A stretch of DNA of 64,000 nt from Streptococcaceae bacterium ESL0687 (GCA_029392475.1 CP113940.1:1364001-1428000); one strand, 5' to 3'; positions 37,745 to 47,400 are shown, numbered from the stretch's first letter. A program made the numbers and translations. Notes: generated from the letters alone by a model not told the origin.

Positions 37745-39981
37745 TTACGGGGTTACTGCTAAAATCCAAACAATGGATAGATTGTTATAATCCCCAATAT
37801 TCATATAGTTACTACTGTCTAGCAAGATGCCAACATCTTTGGTCCAGGTTTTAGTATAAAGGTTATTACCATCACGGCTTACATCCCCATTTGTAAATAC
37901 AATATGAGTGTCTAAAGGTTCTAGGGAACTTCCAGAATTTGCCTTCCAAACAAGAGAAAAATCTTCCGTTCCCTCAACAAAAGTTCTTAAAACCCAATTT
38001 TGCGGGATTGTGCGAGTATCTTTGACACTTATGGTCATATCATTACCTAGATCTCTTTCAAGAACTCCTTTAGTTTCAGTAATTGTCCGGTTGGTCCAGG
38101 AAAGATTACTTGGGGTAGATATAAGGGTTACAGTCGGATTAGTAACCGTTATAGCTATCGTCAAAGGCGGACTTGAAGTTTCTTCTATTAGGGCACCACC
38201 TGCGGTAGCCTTATAGACCCTAATGGTGAAGGTATAGGTATGTCCAGCTGCTAGATTGGCTTCAAGAATATAATAGGTAAAGGAATTATAACCCGTACCG
38301 CCATTAGTTTTAGCACCTGTAAAATCTGACCCTACTTGGTTATTAGATGAGTCAAAAATCCTAAAGACCAAATTCCTATCAGTCCCAGGATCTGTCCAAT
38401 AAAAGTTGTCCTCAAAATTACCTTGAGATATGGTCTCAGAATTGCTGGAAACAACACTTCCATCAGCCCAGGATAAGGTGGTTGGCGTTTTTCTTTCAAG
38501 GATCAACTTAGTGGCTGCAACTAAGGCTGATTTTTCACCTAAAGAAAAATCACTAGTGGCCCTAGTATAGGCTCCACTTGCAACAGTCCAACCATAAGTA
38601 TTAGTTTGAGTTAAAAGTGGATTAGATGATGCATTAGTAAAAACATCATAACCTGTCTCCCATTTGAATAGGTTGAAAAATTAAATTTAGCATTATTACC
38701 AACCACACTATTTGTTGTTCCTTGAAGAGTAAGTCTAGAGGCATTATCAATATTAAAGGTAGCCATCGTACTGGCATTCAGAGCATCTCCCACAGCAGAA
38801 TTAATGACTACTTCAGAATCTCTTGCCTGATTTATTGTTAAATTAGCAAACTGATTGACTGACTGAGTTTGTATATCAAACTTAGATCCAATTCCTAATC
38901 CAACAGTCAGATTTTTATCGGTCTGTGAAATAAACTTTCCAGTACTTTTAGCGGTAGTCTTGATATAATTTAAACTTCCCCCATCTCCTATACTTATTGT
39001 TGGATTAGCACCTGAGGTATAAAGGAAATCATGATTGGAGGTTACATTAAAACTTGCCCCTGCTCCAATCTGCATATTAAGAGACCCATTAGCAGCATAG
39101 ATAAATCCTGTTTGATCTGTATTACTATCAGTAACAGTTGTCGTACTTCCTGCCTCAAATATAAAGTTAGCACATTCTGCGAATTCCTCAGAATCAGTTC
39201 CACCCTTCATAATAAAAGTGTTGGTTCCTTTAAATGTTATTGTTTCATTTGCTCCATTAAGGAAAAGAGGTTCTGCCCCATAATCTGAATAGTAACCAAC
39301 ATTTTCAAGGACTAATTTTTTTCCGCTCGTTAAAATTCCTGGAGGAGCTATCCCGTAATAATTACTAGCATTAGTCTTATTATTTGATCCAAGAGCTGAC
39401 TCAAAACCAAAATTTACATTCTTGTAAGTAATGGTTATATTGCTTGCACCATAGTATATTCCTCTAGTAGTGGAATTATTAGTCCCAAGTGGATTACCAT
39501 AAGTAATAGTATACCTTCCACCCATCCCATCATTTTTGTCGCCGTTTATAGTAATATCTCTTGTAACAGCAAAGCCTAAAATCCCTAAGTCAAGATCACT
39601 TGTTAGGTTAATGGTATCAACTGTTGGCAAGGTAAGAGCCAGGGTAAGATCTACTATGTTTCCAACCGAATAGCTAATTCTTGCATCTGCCATGGTTGAT
39701 GCTTCTACATTACTTACTCCTACGACTTCTCCTAGGATTTCTTGATCATTTGAACTATCACCTACCATAATAGTCGAAGAATCTGCACCTGAAACGCTAA
39801 TACTTGATGATGGCAAATCTAATTCCTCACTACTTGAATTTTGACTGAGAACGTCATAGCTTGATGAATTCTTCCATGCGGAATTAGTTGACTCCTGCCC
39901 ATAAGCCATAATAGTCACAGGCAGGTAAAAAATTAAAAATAAAAATGTAAAAAATAATTGCCTTAAAAACTTATGTTTCAA
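37745..39981 (-). pseudogene. Large WxL-type surface protein B1, split by a one-base frameshift
   Basis: Two frames together make one protein like B2. The 5' part (39981-38611) has signal peptide, Ser-rich stalk, and the beta-helix-like region to NFSTYSNG; the same strand then continues in another frame as GYDVFTNASSNPLLTQTN through LILERKTPTTLSWADG to a WxL domain (QNWVLRTFVEG, terminal IVWILAVTP). B2 reads NFGSFNNGTLGYDVSINGV here, which places the shift at about 38651-38662, a one-base deletion. The break is not in a long homopolymer. As read, the first product ends early and would lack the WxL anchor. It may be a sequencing error, phase variation or true decay. Start appears to be TTG at 39981. 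Confidence 0.8.
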
Positions 39982-40033
39982 ATTAATAATCCTATCAATA
40001 TACTTTCTAATATATGCTAATACATATTAAATA

Positions 40034-40076
40034 ATAAAAAGCAGGAAGCAGTTACTAAAAACTGTCCTGCTTCTTT
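40034..40076 (-). terminator. Terminator of the B2 gene
   Basis: AAGCAGGA (40039-40046) with TCCTGCTT (40065-40072), inner CAGTT/AACTG pairing, followed on the minus strand by TTTTTATTATTT. Confidence 0.8.
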
Positions 40077-40084
40077 TATTATGA

Positions 40085-42361
40085 TTATGGCGTAATGGCT
40101 AAGGTCCAAGTTATGGTAATATTACTGTGACTTCCAATAGTTAAGTAATCAGAACTATTAACCAAGACACCCGTATTTTCATCCCAAGTCTTACTGTAAA
40201 TGTCATCACCGTCCCGGCTGACATCATAGTTGGTAAATACTGTCTGATAATGTAAATCGACAGGGTCTGTAGATGAATCTGCCTTCCAAACCAAAGAATA
40301 ATCATCTGTTCCTGATACAAGAGCCTTTACAACCCAGTGGTGAGCATTTTCATTTTTATCCAAAACCTCAAGGGTCATGGGATTATTAGTGTCTCTTGTT
40401 AAAATACCCTTAGTTTCTGAAATAGTTCGATTGCTCCAAGTAAGAGCTGTTGGGGCAGTGGTTAGGGTAACAACAAAGTCAGATGTTGTTAAATTAAGTA
40501 ATAAACGCTCACTTGTTGTCGTTTCCTCATACTGGTAACCATTTGCCGTTTCCTTGTAGGCTCTAATCTCAAAATTATAATTAGCACCAAATTCTTCAAA
40601 ATACATAGGTGCAATCGTATAAGTTTTAGATTCAAAAGCTGAATCTCCATCTGTCGTAACCGAAAAGTCTGATCCAACCTGGGTCTCAGTACCTGCAATA
40701 AAAATTTTAAAGATTAAGTTTCTGTTAGAACCATTATCCTGCCAGTACAAGTGGTCGGCAAAATAAGTTCCAACGGATGCAGTCCCTGGCTCTTGCAAAT
40801 GCCCTGCTTCATTTTCAAAGGATATGACAGCCTTGGTTTTTCTTTCAAAAACAATTTTTTGGGCATTATTAAGTTGGTTCCTAACAGTCGTGGTAAAGTC
40901 CGAATTGGGCCTTGAAAATGAACTTCCCGCAACACTCCAGTAATCATTATTAGTCTGAGTTACTATAGGTTGGGATACACCATTTATAGATACATCGTAT
41001 CCTAATGTTCCATTATTAAAACTCCCAAAATTAAATGTTGCATTAGTCCCTGCCACACTTGTGGTTGTTCCCTGGAGAGTTAGCTTAGAAGCTTCATTAA
41101 TATTGAAGGTAGCCATAGTAGATGCATTTAAGGCATCATCTGATTTTGAAACAATTGCAGCCTCTGAATTTACTGCCTGACTTAAAGTAAAGTTTGTAAA
41201 TACTGATTTTATAGGTGTTTGTATATAGAGAGTCGATCCAACTCCTGCGTCAATATTTAAATTTTTACCAGTTTGATATATAAGTTTTCCTGAACTAACA
41301 GTATTAGCCTGTGTTATTGATAAGGTCCCTCCAGCTCCAATGGAGACATTATGAAGTGTATTTAAATCTGAATAAATAAAATCATGCGTAGTTGAAATAT
41401 TGACGGTCGCACCTGCTCCCACTTGAAAATTTAAAGGATTATTCTGAGGCCAAATAAAACCTAAATTGTTTGTATTACCATCAGTAATGGTGGTTGTGCT
41501 ACCAGCATCAAAAATAAAATTCGATCCTTCAGCAAATTCCTGTGAATATGATCCACCACCCATGACAAAGGTATTAGTTCCTTTAAAGGTTATAGTCTCT
41601 GATGCCCCTGGAAGGTAGAAGGGTTGGGCTCCATATCCTGAATAATAGCCAACATTTTCAACAATCAAAGTCTTATTTGACATACCATTAGGAGGAGCAA
41701 TCCCGTAGTTGTTACTAGCATTTGTTGTGCTATGACTGGTTACAGGGGTACCCGGGAAACCGAAATTAACATTCCTATAGTGAATGGTTATCCCATTTGC
41801 TCCGTAACAAATCCCAATACCAGAATTACTATCACCTGCATAGGTGATAGTATAGCGTCCACCAGAACCATTATCCCCATCAATAATAACACTATGATTT
41901 ACCGGATTGGACGTAGTTCCAAGATCTATATTGGCACCAAGATAGATGGTATCATATGATGTATTAGCTAGGGCAGATTGTAATTGAGTTTGAGTGGTTA
42001 CTGTAATACTGGCCCTTGTTGACATCATGGTCGATGATTGAGCATTTGGCTCTCCTGCCTCCTCACTTACTTCCACTTCATTAACCTCATCTGATGCAGA
42101 ATCACTTACCTCATTAGAATTCAGACTTTCAGAATTTATAGAACTTGAATTAGAAATAAAAGATGAACTAGATGGAAGTAGACTACTACCTATTGAAGAT
42201 AGGTCTGCGGAACTATCCGAAGAATCTGTAACTGAACCTGAGTTACTTGAAGACACACCTGAACTTCCCAGGGCAAAACCATTAATGGTCAAGGACAAAC
42301 TTAAAATTATAACAGCTAGTAGGAAAAATTTTCCCTTAAAAAAATTACTTTTCAAACCCAT
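40085..42361 (-). CDS. Large WxL-type surface protein with pectate-lyase-like adhesive region (B2)
   Basis: A 758-residue secreted protein, intact sister of B1. Signal peptide about 1-30 (KGKFFLLAVIILSLSLTING), Ser-rich stalk to about 85 followed by an acidic patch (DEVNEVEVSEEAGEP), beta-helix-like region (TQTQLQSALANTSYDTIYLGA, SVIIDGDNGSGGRYTITYAG, GITIHYRNVNFGF), a segment with FERKTKAVISFENEAG, and a WxL-type C-terminus with HHWVVKALVSG and terminal ITWTLAITP. No LPXTG. The ATG follows a G-rich site (GGGGGTAA). It is the gene nearest pgsA, at the right edge of the WxL block. Confidence 0.8.
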   Translation of the reverse strand: MGLKSNFFKGKFFLLAVIILSLSLTINGFALGSSGVSSSNSGSVTDSSDSSADLSSIGSSLLPSSSSFISNSSSINSESLNSNEVSDSASDEVNEVEVSEEAGEPNAQSSTMMSTRASITVTTQTQLQSALANTSYDTIYLGANIDLGTTSNPVNHSVIIDGDNGSGGRYTITYAGDSNSGIGICYGANGITIHYRNVNFGFPGTPVTSHSTTNASNNYGIAPPNGMSNKTLIVENVGYYSGYGAQPFYLPGASETITFKGTNTFVMGGGSYSQEFAEGSNFIFDAGSTTTITDGNTNNLGFIWPQNNPLNFQVGAGATVNISTTHDFIYSDLNTLHNVSIGAGGTLSITQANTVSSGKLIYQTGKNLNIDAGVGSTLYIQTPIKSVFTNFTLSQAVNSEAAIVSKSDDALNASTMATFNINEASKLTLQGTTTSVAGTNATFNFGSFNNGTLGYDVSINGVSQPIVTQTNNDYWSVAGSSFSRPNSDFTTTVRNQLNNAQKIVFERKTKAVISFENEAGHLQEPGTASVGTYFADHLYWQDNGSNRNLIFKIFIAGTETQVGSDFSVTTDGDSAFESKTYTIAPMYFEEFGANYNFEIRAYKETANGYQYEETTTSERLLLNLTTSDFVVTLTTAPTALTWSNRTISETKGILTRDTNNPMTLEVLDKNENAHHWVVKALVSGTDDYSLVWKADSSTDPVDLHYQTVFTNYDVSRDGDDIYSKTWDENTGVLVNSSDYLTIGSHSNITITWTLAITP

Positions 42362-42735
42362 TTACCCCCGTTCATTAAATTCTCAATCTTAGCCCCTAAA
42401 ATATTTTTTTATGCAACAAATATAATATATTAAAGAAAAATATTCACTAAGATAGAAAAAATAATAACTAATTATTAATAATAAAAATTAAAATATATCA
42501 CATCATAAACCCCGTTATTATAATGAAATCGCTTAAATCTAGATTAAATTAAAAAATAAGGAATATAATATATCAAATTATATAATTATAAGTTAATTTA
42601 TTTAATAATTATTGATTTTGTATTCACTAATATATGTACAATGTTAACATATAAAAAATTAAAAATCTAATTTAAAGTTATGCTTTAAAGCTGGAATATC
42701 TTGTTATTGCCTGAGCCTTTTGATTAATTTTGAAA
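42362..42735 (-). other. AT-rich gap between B2 and pgsA, with promoter of B2
   Basis: About 370 very A/T-rich bases with no gene. On the minus strand TATAAT (42522-42517) follows a 17-base spacer containing TGAAATCGCTTAAA (plus, 42524-42537), a 13 of 14 cre match; the -35 is weak. The remaining sequence shows only A/T runs. It may be one junction of the WxL insertion. Confidence 0.45.
42524..42537 (-). promoter_or_regulatory. cre box in the B2 promoter spacer
   Basis: TGAAATCGCTTAAA differs from TGWAANCGNTNWCA at one position and sits just upstream of a TATAAT for B2 (-10 at 42522-42517). Confidence 0.55.
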
Positions 42736-42767
42736 CAAAAAAAATAGATAGCTGGGCTATCTATTTT
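42736..42767 (-). terminator. Terminator of pgsA
   Basis: AAAATAGATAGC (42741-42752) and GCTATCTATTTT (42756-42767), perfect 12-base stem overlapping the pgsA stop, T-run on the minus strand. Confidence 0.88.
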
Positions 42768-43312
42768 ACGTCCTTAAAGACTTGAGTATTTTTGGCAAAG
42801 TAGTCATATCCTGAGTAAATGGTAAAGAAGAGACAGATATATAAGGTAATATTTCCTAGGGTCTTCATTCCTAAAAGCAGGAAGATAATGGCAAGCATCT
42901 GGGTTGTTGTTTTTATTTTTCCAGGCATGGCCGCAGCTAAAACCGCTCCCCCGTTTTCAACCAGTAGTAAGCGAAGACCTGTTACAGCTAGTTCACGACA
43001 GATAATAATCGCTACCACCCAGGCTGGTGCAAAACCAAGAGCTACTAGCATGATAAAGGCTGACATAACAAGCATCTTATCAGCTAAAGGATCAGCAAAT
43101 TTTCCGAAGTTAGTGACTAAGTTATCTCGTCTGGCAATATACCCATCAAGCCAGTCTGTAACACTTGCAAAGGTAAAAATTATTGCAGCTAAAAGATGGG
43201 TTAGGGAAATACCAAAGACTACGACAGATCCTGGTAGGGATAAAATAAGGATGAATACTGGAATTAAGATAATTCGCAGTAGGGTTAATTTATTGGGTAG
43301 ATTCATCTCCAT
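42761..43312 (-). CDS. pgsA: CDP-diacylglycerol-glycerol-3-phosphate 3-phosphatidyltransferase
   Basis: Makes phosphatidylglycerol phosphate, the committed step to phosphatidylglycerol and cardiolipin. The 183-residue membrane protein begins MEMNLPNKLTLLRIILIPVF and carries the CDP-alcohol phosphotransferase motif DWLDGYIARRDNLVTNFGKF followed by ADPLADK at about residues 54-82, with three further membrane segments. It follows rodZ by 17 bases. An ATG two codons in is an alternative start. In streptococci the next genes are ecfA1-ecfA2-ecfT; here the transcript ends in a terminator before the WxL block. Confidence 0.94.
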   Translation of the reverse strand: MEMNLPNKLTLLRIILIPVFILILSLPGSVVVFGISLTHLLAAIIFTFASVTDWLDGYIARRDNLVTNFGKFADPLADKMLVMSAFIMLVALGFAPAWVVAIIICRELAVTGLRLLLVENGGAVLAAAMPGKIKTTTQMLAIIFLLLGMKTLGNITLYICLFFTIYSGYDYFAKNTQVFKDVK

Positions 43313-43329
43313 AAAGGGAGCTCACTTTC

Positions 43330-44250
43330 TTAATTTTGGTAGGTAATTTTTAGGGTTATTGTTCCAGTTGTAGCCGTAAGGGCTGACAAATCAAGCGTTT
43401 GTCCATTAATCTTAATGGTTACTCCTTGGACAACTCCTAAAGTTATAAGACTATTTGCTGCCTTATCAACTAACTTGGTCTGAGTAGATTTATTGTCAGG
43501 GCTTAGTACAAGACCGCTGGCTAAATCTGAATTGGTCACAGAAATCCATGAGGTAACCCCGTCAGCTACTGATAACTCAATAGTAAGAGGACTTGTTGCC
43601 CCTGTTATTTCAGCTGAAAGGCTAGCGCCTGACCCTGAAACCTTAATTTTTTCAGTCTTTTCAACTTCTTTATCTTTACTAGTTGACTGACTTTCTGAAC
43701 TAGAAGATGTTACTTCCTTACTTTCAGAGGACTGGGCACTTGCCTGGCTTGATTGACTTGTCTGGCTACTTGTTTGACTGATTTTTTCATCAGTAGAAAT
43801 TAAAGTTTTGGGACGATTTAGGAAAACGACCAAAAAGACACCTACAAGGATTAAAAGGGCTGCTCCTGAGAGTAAAATCAAAGGTAAACGCGCCTTTACT
43901 CCCTCAAGAAAACCTCTTCTTTCCCTTTCTTGCTCACGTTCTCCGAGCTCAAAATCAGCTAGGCTGGCCTTAAAGTCATCTGTATATGAATCTAAGGATT
44001 CTTCCTCCCCGATTTTTTGACCACTTTCATAGTAGTTAATTAGTGGACCGTAATCAATTCCTAAACGGTCTGAATACTGCTTAATATAAGCACGAACATA
44101 AAAGCTTCCAGGAATAACGCTGTAATCATCGGCTTCAAGAGCCAGGATATATTTTTTCTTAATCCTTGTCGTCTCTACAGCTTCATCAATGGTCCAACCT
44201 TTTTCCTGGCGCTTGTAGGCAAGGAATTCTCCTGCAGTTTTAGCTTTCAT
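43330..44250 (-). CDS. rodZ: RodZ-like helix-turn-helix membrane protein
   Basis: Cell-shape/division-associated protein of about 306 residues. An N-terminal cytoplasmic helix-turn-helix (MKAKTAGEFLAYKRQEKGWTI..., about 1-70), a basic-flanked membrane segment near 130-150 (RLPLILLSGAALLILVGVFL), a long Ser/Gln-rich extracellular linker (about 160-200) and a C-terminal DUF4115 beta domain. The ATG at 44250 is preceded by AAAGGAGGTAGT; the upstream ATG at 44265 lies just 5' of that site. It links the yfmH/yfmF pair to pgsA in the order found in streptococci. Confidence 0.9.
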   Translation of the reverse strand: MKAKTAGEFLAYKRQEKGWTIDEAVETTRIKKKYILALEADDYSVIPGSFYVRAYIKQYSDRLGIDYGPLINYYESGQKIGEEESLDSYTDDFKASLADFELGEREQERERRGFLEGVKARLPLILLSGAALLILVGVFLVVFLNRPKTLISTDEKISQTSSQTSQSSQASAQSSESKEVTSSSSESQSTSKDKEVEKTEKIKVSGSGASLSAEITGATSPLTIELSVADGVTSWISVTNSDLASGLVLSPDNKSTQTKLVDKAANSLITLGVVQGVTIKINGQTLDLSALTATTGTITLKITYQN

Positions 44251-44333
44251 ACTACCTCCTTTCATAATCTTTTTTTCTTAATCAGTTGTTACAAGTATAC
44301 AATTATTTTCATAATTTTTAAAGGTCAAAATAT

Positions 44334-45629
44334 CTAGTCCACAGGACTTGCCTTGATACAAAAGACACTTTTTTCCATTGAGGAAATGAATTTTCTCCCA
44401 TTCTCCCTTACAAGGTCCAAGTTAATTTTTTCCAAAATAGCCGGATAATCAAAGAAGTTCAAATCCTCATAAATATTAGAAGCAAACTGGCTAGCAATAA
44501 ACTCAAGGGAGTTCATACTTTTAAAATAATTACCCAAATAATCTTTTTTAATCAGCTTAAGATGCTCTTCTGTAAAATCTGGATCAAGTTCAAAATTATT
44601 TAGGGCCGCAGTAAATTCCTCCTCTAAGAACTTGGGATCTTCGCTGTCACAAGTGATACTTGCCATATGAAAGCGCTCATGAAGTTCAAAGTTATAGTCA
44701 AAGGAGTCATCAATTAGACCCTCATTATATAACCTTTCATATCTCTTACTGGTTGAGCCAAAAAGCATGGTAAATAGGAAGAAATTAGACATTCTATAGC
44801 TTAGAAGTTCAGCACCCTCACTAGGTAGAGAGTCTTTCCCCCTAAATCCTAGGGCAAATTTACTATTTACAAGATCCATCTCAATCTCCCTATAAGCTAT
44901 AGAATCTGCTGCTTGAAATTTATCCCGCTTAATCTTTTGAGTCTTAGGAAAATTCTTTGTGTCCTGGTTCTTTCTAACAAAATCAGCCATCTGGTTAATT
45001 TCAAAGGGACCTGTAATAAAAAGATTCATATTCCCCGGCTGGTAGAAACTCTCATAGTTCTCATAAAGGTCTGTTACTGTGATTTCACTTATACTTTTAG
45101 GACTACCAGCAATATCTGCAGCCAGAGGAGACTCCGGATACAAGCTTTGCAGCAGGCCAAAGTAAAGACGCCAGTCAGGGTCATCTTGATACATTTGAAT
45201 CTCTTGACCAATAATCCCCTGTTCACTCGTAACCCCTTCTTCTGTGAAATAAGGTTCTTGAACAAAGTCCAAAAGGACTTCTAGGCTAGCATAGACCTCT
45301 TCACTTGTTGAAAAAAGGTAGCTGGTCCGCTCAAAGCTTGTAAAGGCATTACTGGCAGCTCCAAGTTTTGAAAAATCTTGGAAAACATCCCCTGATTCCT
45401 TTTCAAATAATTTGTGCTCCAAAAAATGGGCAATCCCTTCCGGGTAAGTTTTTGAAGCTTCCTGATTATAGGGAACAAATGATGTATCAAGGGATCCAAA
45501 TTTGCTTGTAAAAAGGGCATAGGTTTTATTGTAAAGAGGTTGAGGTAAATAATAAACCCTTAGGCCATTTTCTAGGTCTTCCTGGTATAAGCCTTCTTCT
45601 ACTGCCTGGTAGTTAATCTTCTTGAGCAT
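44334..45629 (-). CDS. yfmH: M16-family peptidase YfmH (EF-P modification-associated)
   Basis: A 431-residue M16 zinc-peptidase homologue. The inverted zinc motif HFLEHKLFE (HxxEH) is at about residues 66-74, with a downstream glutamate region (TSEQGIIGQEI). Its Bacillus counterpart, with YfmF, is linked to 5-aminopentanol modification of elongation factor P. It overlaps the yfmF gene by 17 bases, so the pair is coupled, as expected for a heterodimer in which this subunit keeps the metal site. Confidence 0.88.
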   Translation of the reverse strand: MLKKINYQAVEEGLYQEDLENGLRVYYLPQPLYNKTYALFTSKFGSLDTSFVPYNQEASKTYPEGIAHFLEHKLFEKESGDVFQDFSKLGAASNAFTSFERTSYLFSTSEEVYASLEVLLDFVQEPYFTEEGVTSEQGIIGQEIQMYQDDPDWRLYFGLLQSLYPESPLAADIAGSPKSISEITVTDLYENYESFYQPGNMNLFITGPFEINQMADFVRKNQDTKNFPKTQKIKRDKFQAADSIAYREIEMDLVNSKFALGFRGKDSLPSEGAELLSYRMSNFFLFTMLFGSTSKRYERLYNEGLIDDSFDYNFELHERFHMASITCDSEDPKFLEEEFTAALNNFELDPDFTEEHLKLIKKDYLGNYFKSMNSLEFIASQFASNIYEDLNFFDYPAILEKINLDLVRENGRKFISSMEKSVFCIKASPVD

Positions 45630-46917
45630 CTAAATCATCTCCCTTCAAGAAATAAATGGTTTGCAGGCTTACAAGTTCTGCAACTTTCATAACGTCTTCT
45701 CTAGTAACCGACCACAGATCCTTAAGCCAGATTTCCTGATTCTTATAAAGACCTGGAAATTCACCTCGAATAAAGGCCTGTTCTATCAAGTTTCCAGCAG
45801 AATCTTGAGCCAACTTGTATGAGGTTTCAAGCATTTTTTTAGTCTGCTCAAGGTCATCCTGGCTAAAATCACCAAGCCTCATGGCTTCAACCTCTTGATC
45901 CACAAGGAAAATGACCCTATCCTTTTTAGAAGCCTCAATCCCTGCCTTAATCCTTAAAAATCCCCTGTATGAATCAATAGAGCTTGACGCATAGTAGGCA
46001 AGACCTTCTTTTTCCCTCACATTCATAAATAATTTGGAATGGGCAAAAGCTCCCAAAAGACCATTATAGACAAGAAGGGCCATGTAAAGGCTATCCCCAA
46101 AATAAACAGGAAGGTTATAAGCAAACTCAATAATTGACTGATTAGCTGGCTTATCTTCCTCGTAAACTTCTACTTGATTAAGCTCTTGTTTATAAAAATA
46201 AGTCTGAGCTTCACTCCTTACGTCTACATAATCCAAACGGTCTGTAAAGCCAAATTTTTTGAAAGATTCCTTGAGAAAATCCTCAGTCTGATCATCAAAA
46301 TTTCCTAAGACAAAAATATCGACCAAGTCTTCTTTAAGCATCTTTTGATAATAGTTATAAGTAGTAAATCGGTCTTCTTCTCTGACAAGCTCTGCTGTAG
46401 CACTGCTAGGAAGTTTCATGTTCTCATCTGTAAAATAAAGACTAGTTAGCCTTTGGCTGGCATAGTATGACCTGTCCTCAACACTTGCTTCTAAGTATTT
46501 TATTAGATTTTTTTGCTCTCGGGCATAGGTTTCCCGGTCAAAGGACATTAAACCGCCACTTTCACTTACAAGAGGATTAAAGATAACATCTTTTAAGAAA
46601 TTAAGGGCTTCTTCCAAAAGATTATTGTCATTAACCAGGGCCGGGTTAACAAGGGATAAATTAATGGTTAAAAGGTGCTTTTTACCTTTTTTGGCTACCC
46701 TTGTCGAAAAAGTAGCACCGTACATGTCTGAAAGCTTTAAATCAAGATCTCGGTTACTTGTAAGATTTTTATTGCTGGTCTCCCAAAGGTTTGAAATTAA
46801 AATCCTGTTGGCTAAAATTTGAGCCTTAAAATCAGCCTTAAAACGAATGGCTATATTTATGGTTTTAAATTTCTTTTCCTTGATTATATTGAGATTGACA
46901 CCTTTATTTACCTGCAT
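45613..46917 (-). CDS. yfmF: M16-family protein YfmF (EF-P modification-associated, no zinc motif)
   Basis: Partner of YfmH, 434 residues, with the M16 fold signs AFAHSKLFMNVREKEGLAYYASS near 300 but without an HxxEH motif; it is the presumed non-catalytic half of the heterodimer. It is the first gene of yfmF-yfmH-rodZ-pgsA and has a likely extended -10 TGTTATAAT upstream (46951-46944). It is divergent from yaaA-recF. Confidence 0.87.
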   Translation of the reverse strand: MQVNKGVNLNIIKEKKFKTINIAIRFKADFKAQILANRILISNLWETSNKNLTSNRDLDLKLSDMYGATFSTRVAKKGKKHLLTINLSLVNPALVNDNNLLEEALNFLKDVIFNPLVSESGGLMSFDRETYAREQKNLIKYLEASVEDRSYYASQRLTSLYFTDENMKLPSSATAELVREEDRFTTYNYYQKMLKEDLVDIFVLGNFDDQTEDFLKESFKKFGFTDRLDYVDVRSEAQTYFYKQELNQVEVYEEDKPANQSIIEFAYNLPVYFGDSLYMALLVYNGLLGAFAHSKLFMNVREKEGLAYYASSSIDSYRGFLRIKAGIEASKKDRVIFLVDQEVEAMRLGDFSQDDLEQTKKMLETSYKLAQDSAGNLIEQAFIRGEFPGLYKNQEIWLKDLWSVTREDVMKVAELVSLQTIYFLKGDDLDAQED

Positions 46918-47037
46918 AATTTGCTCCTTAAAATGATGTTCTCATTATAACAGATTTATTAAAAAAAACTGCTAATATTTTATTTGGGCTAGTTTAAAAG
47001 ATTGGCCTACTAATTAAGATTATCTGCTAATTTGTGG

Positions 47038-47043
47038 TAGAAT
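47038..47043 (+). promoter_or_regulatory. -10 element of yaaA-recF (possibly leaderless)
   Basis: TAGAAT preceded by TGG (extended -10), with TTAAGA 18 bases upstream as weak -35. The predicted start point coincides with the yaaA ATG at 47050, and only AAAGGC lies between, so there is no room for a usual ribosome site. Confidence 0.4.
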
Positions 47044-47049
47044 AAAGGC

Positions 47050-47400
47050 ATGAATTATATACTATTTGATGAATTTATCACCCTCGGCAAACTGCTCAAG
47101 GAGATTGATATGATAAGTAGCGGAGGAGCCGCTAAGGCCTTTCTTGCTGAAAACACTATTCTTATGAACGGTGAGTTTGAAAACCGCCGTGGACGTAAAC
47201 TGCGCGTGAATGACGTCTTAGAATTTCCTGACTATGACCTAACAATTGAGATTTCTGCTCCAACTGAGGAGGAAAAGGCTGAATTCCTAGAAGAAAAGGA
47301 AGAAAAAGAGCGAGTTAAAGAAATCGTTGCAAAACTTAATAAAGAAAATAAAAAGACTGTCAAAAAGCCTACCAAACCCCGCTTTCCTGGAGTAAAATAA
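47050..47400 (+). CDS. yaaA: S4-domain protein YaaA
   Basis: A 116-residue RNA-binding protein with a single S4 domain (about 8-70: ITLGKLLKEIDMISSGGAAKAFLAE, ILMNGEFENRRGRKLRVNDVLEF) followed by a highly charged Glu/Lys tail. It is always found next to recF in Firmicutes, and here its stop is directly followed by the recF ATG. It probably binds structured rRNA; the exact role is not established. Confidence 0.92.
   Translation: MNYILFDEFITLGKLLKEIDMISSGGAAKAFLAENTILMNGEFENRRGRKLRVNDVLEFPDYDLTIEISAPTEEEKAEFLEEKEEKERVKEIVAKLNKENKKTVKKPTKPRFPGVK

Noticed and set aside
32573-41959. Several plus-strand open frames inside the WxL genes
   Set aside because: They mirror the Ser/Thr-rich and repetitive coding sequence of the minus strand and have no start signals.
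29204-42361. Mobile element carrying the WxL genes
   Set aside because: No transposase, integrase, terminal inverted repeats or target duplication could be seen at either edge, so insertion is inferred from synteny only.
32531-42361. Pectate lyase enzymes
   Set aside because: The beta-helix-like repeats resemble the adhesive pectate-lyase-like domain, but no lyase catalytic Asp/Arg pattern is evident and the proteins have a surface-protein layout.
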